Source: Dehalococcoidia bacterium (lineage in GTDB: Bacteria > Chloroflexota > Dehalococcoidia > Lucifugimonadales > UBA1123). From it: a stretch of DNA of 64,000 bases. The stretch's first letter is position 1, and the number at the start of each line of letters is the position of its first letter. The stretch is from NCBI GenBank assembly GCA_021295915.1, contig JAGWBK010000002.1, positions 29,248-93,247 of the forward strand, read 5' to 3'. A model generated the notes under the pieces. The model saw only the letters and a list, made by a program, of their open reading frames with translations, made no database searches and was not told the DNA's origin. The translations under genes were made by a program, and so were the position numbers. This document shows, piece after piece, positions 62,419 to 64,000 of the stretch.

Positions 62419-63891
62419 CTACAGGGCTTCCTTTGAGGAGACCCACAGGGGCAGCTTGACATTCGTGCGTTCCGTCTCGCTGCGTGTAATGGCGAGGAAG
62501 TTCGCCCCGGCCATGGAGTCTTCGAAGGCGATCAGTACCAGGGGCCTGTTGGAGGAGTAGTAGCGCAGGTAGGGTGCGAGGCGAGCGGACATGGTCGAGG
62601 GGTTGAGCGCTCTGCGCTCCCACTCCAGGAAGAAGGGCCGGTCACGTCTATTGACGCGCACGATGCCGAAGGCGTCTGGTTGGATGGAGCGCAGACTTCC
62701 TCCGTACCAAAAATACCGGGTGGCGTGATGTGGCGGGGACAACTGCGAGACCGCGAAGCCAGGTGTCCGTTTCGTCTGAATTATCAGCGCCGCCAGGAAG
62801 TATTGCACCGCCTGTGTGTGTTCAACGGTCCGGGCAAGTGGGCGGCTCCGCCCACCTGGGACGTCCTGCCAGGACGTGGGGGACCTGCCGTCGACGGGTT
62901 CGACGCTCCAGCGTCGATGGGCAGCCCCAACAGATACGCGGTCCCTGCGTGCAATGAGGGACTGCCCCCTGTCGCTGAGCGCCAGTCGTCGTTGGCCTTC
63001 AAGAAGCATGGCGGAGAGCAGGCCGAGTTCCTTGAGGTGGACGGTCGACCTGGAGACCCTCGAAGGCGACAGTCCAAGGATGGCGCCCATGTCTGCGGCG
63101 GTGATCAGGGGCCAGTTGGAGAGGCAGTCCAACACCCGCTTCTCGGTGGGCTTGAGCATGACAGGGAGCAGGTGGTCCGTGACACCGTCGTCAACCCTGC
63201 GGAGTTCGGTGTCGCCGGGCAGCCGCAGTCTCGCAGTTGGGGGTTCCCACGGCAGCCTGCCGCCAGGCCGTAGGTGCGCGAGTATCTCGCGAATGGACAG
63301 AGGATTGGGAACAGAGGCTGCTTGCCATACCCGGTCGTTCGCCAATATGCCGGACACGTTATTCTCCAGTGGCAGGTAGACCGGGCCGGGATAGCGGGCC
63401 AGGAGCCGCTGGGTCTGCCGCAGCCTCGTCTCGTCGGGCATGAGGGCCAGCATTGCGCGGGGTCGGGACTGCTCCGGATTCATGAGACGGCGAACCCGGT
63501 CGGAGATGGACGTCCGGTCTGCGGTGGGACCCTGACGGAACACGCCGGCAGTCCTGCCGTCGGGGAGTGTCATGGCGGCGTCCAGCGGTGCGGCCCGGTA
63601 CCACCGAAATCGGGGAGGTCCAACCGCATCCGCAACCGTTGATGTCAGGCGGTAGACTGCGGCAACGGCGTCCAACCGAGCCAGCAGGAGACGCCGCCAG
63701 TGTGCCGAGACCGGCTGCGTCCGCAGGAGGCGTTCTATGCCTGTCCCGTTCTCAAAGGCCAGGGAACGCAGCCCGTCAACGGTTACGTACCAGCGTCTGG
63801 AGGTGGCCGTCAGCGTAGAGGCGTGACGGATGTGGCCCGCCAGTCCCTTCTGATCAACGTCAACTATTCTTGCCGGTTCCTGTTGCCTCAC
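62419..63891 (-). CDS. Replication-relaxation family protein
   Basis: 490 aa, GTG start. It contains a winged helix-turn-helix near residues 250-300 (EKRVLDCLSNWPLITAADMG, ILGLSPSRVSRSTVHLKELG) and a C-terminal segment PDAFGIVRVNRRDRPFFLEW with RLAPYLRYYSS, matching the Replic_Relax family (PF13814) of plasmid/ICE proteins. The 195-bp gap to the DUF7662-like gene shows no further gene. Likely part of the mobile element's replication or transfer. Family assignment is from memory of the pattern. Confidence 0.6.
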   Translation of the reverse strand: MRQQEPARIVDVDQKGLAGHIRHASTLTATSRRWYVTVDGLRSLAFENGTGIERLLRTQPVSAHWRRLLLARLDAVAAVYRLTSTVADAVGPPRFRWYRAAPLDAAMTLPDGRTAGVFRQGPTADRTSISDRVRRLMNPEQSRPRAMLALMPDETRLRQTQRLLARYPGPVYLPLENNVSGILANDRVWQAASVPNPLSIREILAHLRPGGRLPWEPPTARLRLPGDTELRRVDDGVTDHLLPVMLKPTEKRVLDCLSNWPLITAADMGAILGLSPSRVSRSTVHLKELGLLSAMLLEGQRRLALSDRGQSLIARRDRVSVGAAHRRWSVEPVDGRSPTSWQDVPGGRSRPLARTVEHTQAVQYFLAALIIQTKRTPGFAVSQLSPPHHATRYFWYGGSLRSIQPDAFGIVRVNRRDRPFFLEWERRALNPSTMSARLAPYLRYYSSNRPLVLIAFEDSMAGANFLAITRSETERTNVKLPLWVSSKEAL

Positions 63892-64000
63892 CGGGAGATG
63901 TTACCGAACATTCAGCCACTCCTAGTTGACGCCCACGGGTCTGATGTTGCCCAGTCGTTCCTCATCTATCTCACTCTGTTCAGTCGAAGCATACACGAGC

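Larger units (their letters stand above)
58975..64000. mobile_element. Decaying integrated mobile element
   Basis: All genes here are minus-strand and of mobile-element type: integrase remnant, unknown protein, PIN/DUF7662 pair and replication-relaxation protein. One end is near 58970 next to ureA; the other lies beyond the window. No att repeat was identified. The last 109 bp (63892-64000) show no gene. Confidence 0.65.

Noticed and set aside
62225-62623. N-terminal extension of the DUF7662-like ORF
   Set aside because: It overlaps the replication-relaxation gene in another frame; ATG at 62224 has a good ribosome-binding site and begins the conserved part.

Overview
The window is a bacterial chromosome segment of moderately high GC, with short intergenic gaps and several GTG/TTG starts. 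Its gene content suggests a Chloroflexota genome, most like the Dehalococcoidia/SAR202 group: three LLM-type flavin/F420 oxidoreductases, a CCG-domain (E-type) succinate:quinone oxidoreductase, a transcarboxylase-like carboxylase set and a Trp T-box. This placement is an inference from content, not a phylogeny.

Layout. 1-4300: LLM oxidoreductases around coaX-coaBC and a small tautomerase. 4300-11800: a Trp-specific T-box leader, then trpS, trpE, trpG, trpD, a HAD phosphatase, trpC, trpF and an SRPBCC protein. 11900-15700: sdhA, sdhB and a CCG-domain subunit. 15700-19000: an MMPL transporter convergent with a membrane-anchored molybdopterin oxidoreductase. 19000-25000 (minus): a biotin-dependent transcarboxylase set (mmdA-like, a 69-aa ORF, oadA-like with biotinyl domain), isocitrate dehydrogenase and malate dehydrogenase. 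With the fumarate/succinate enzyme these fit a methylmalonyl-CoA/oxaloacetate/succinate interconversion. 25100-34000: a P-loop protein, nadE, an aminotransferase, ispH, a ComB-like phosphatase, an aldo/keto reductase, an LLM enzyme, a CMD protein and a glutamine-amidotransferase-like protein lacking its His/Glu pair.

34000-40300: a 1444-residue fusion of a penicillin-acylase (Ntn hydrolase) and a CocE/X-Pro-peptidase-type alpha/beta hydrolase, bracketed by two copies of a dispersed repeat, next to an N-acyl-D-amino-acid deacylase. 40300-47150: prfB with a +1 programmed frameshift, a peptide-type ABC transporter without ATPases, a D-2-hydroxyacid dehydrogenase and a stand-alone 5'-3' exonuclease. 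47150-51900: tRNA-Arg(CCG), two related lipoproteins (one with 20 collagen triplets), a CorC-type protein, and glmU behind a leader with a promoter, a perfect palindrome and an intrinsic terminator. 52000-58800: a second D-2-hydroxyacid dehydrogenase, an MFS transporter, gamma-glutamyltransferase and a divergent ureABC set without accessory genes. 58975-64000: a decaying mobile element with a twice-frameshifted serine recombinase, an unknown protein with a probable frameshift, a PIN-domain protein paired with a DUF7662-like protein, and a replication-relaxation-type protein.

Two dispersed hairpin repeat families sit in the gaps: a C-rich/G-rich palindrome (six copies) and a TTCGTCCTGAGC-type repeat (four copies). 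The strongest candidates for undescribed biology are the acylase/CocE fusion, the glmU leader, the collagen-like lipoprotein pair, the accessory-less divergent urease, and the DUF7662-PIN module.
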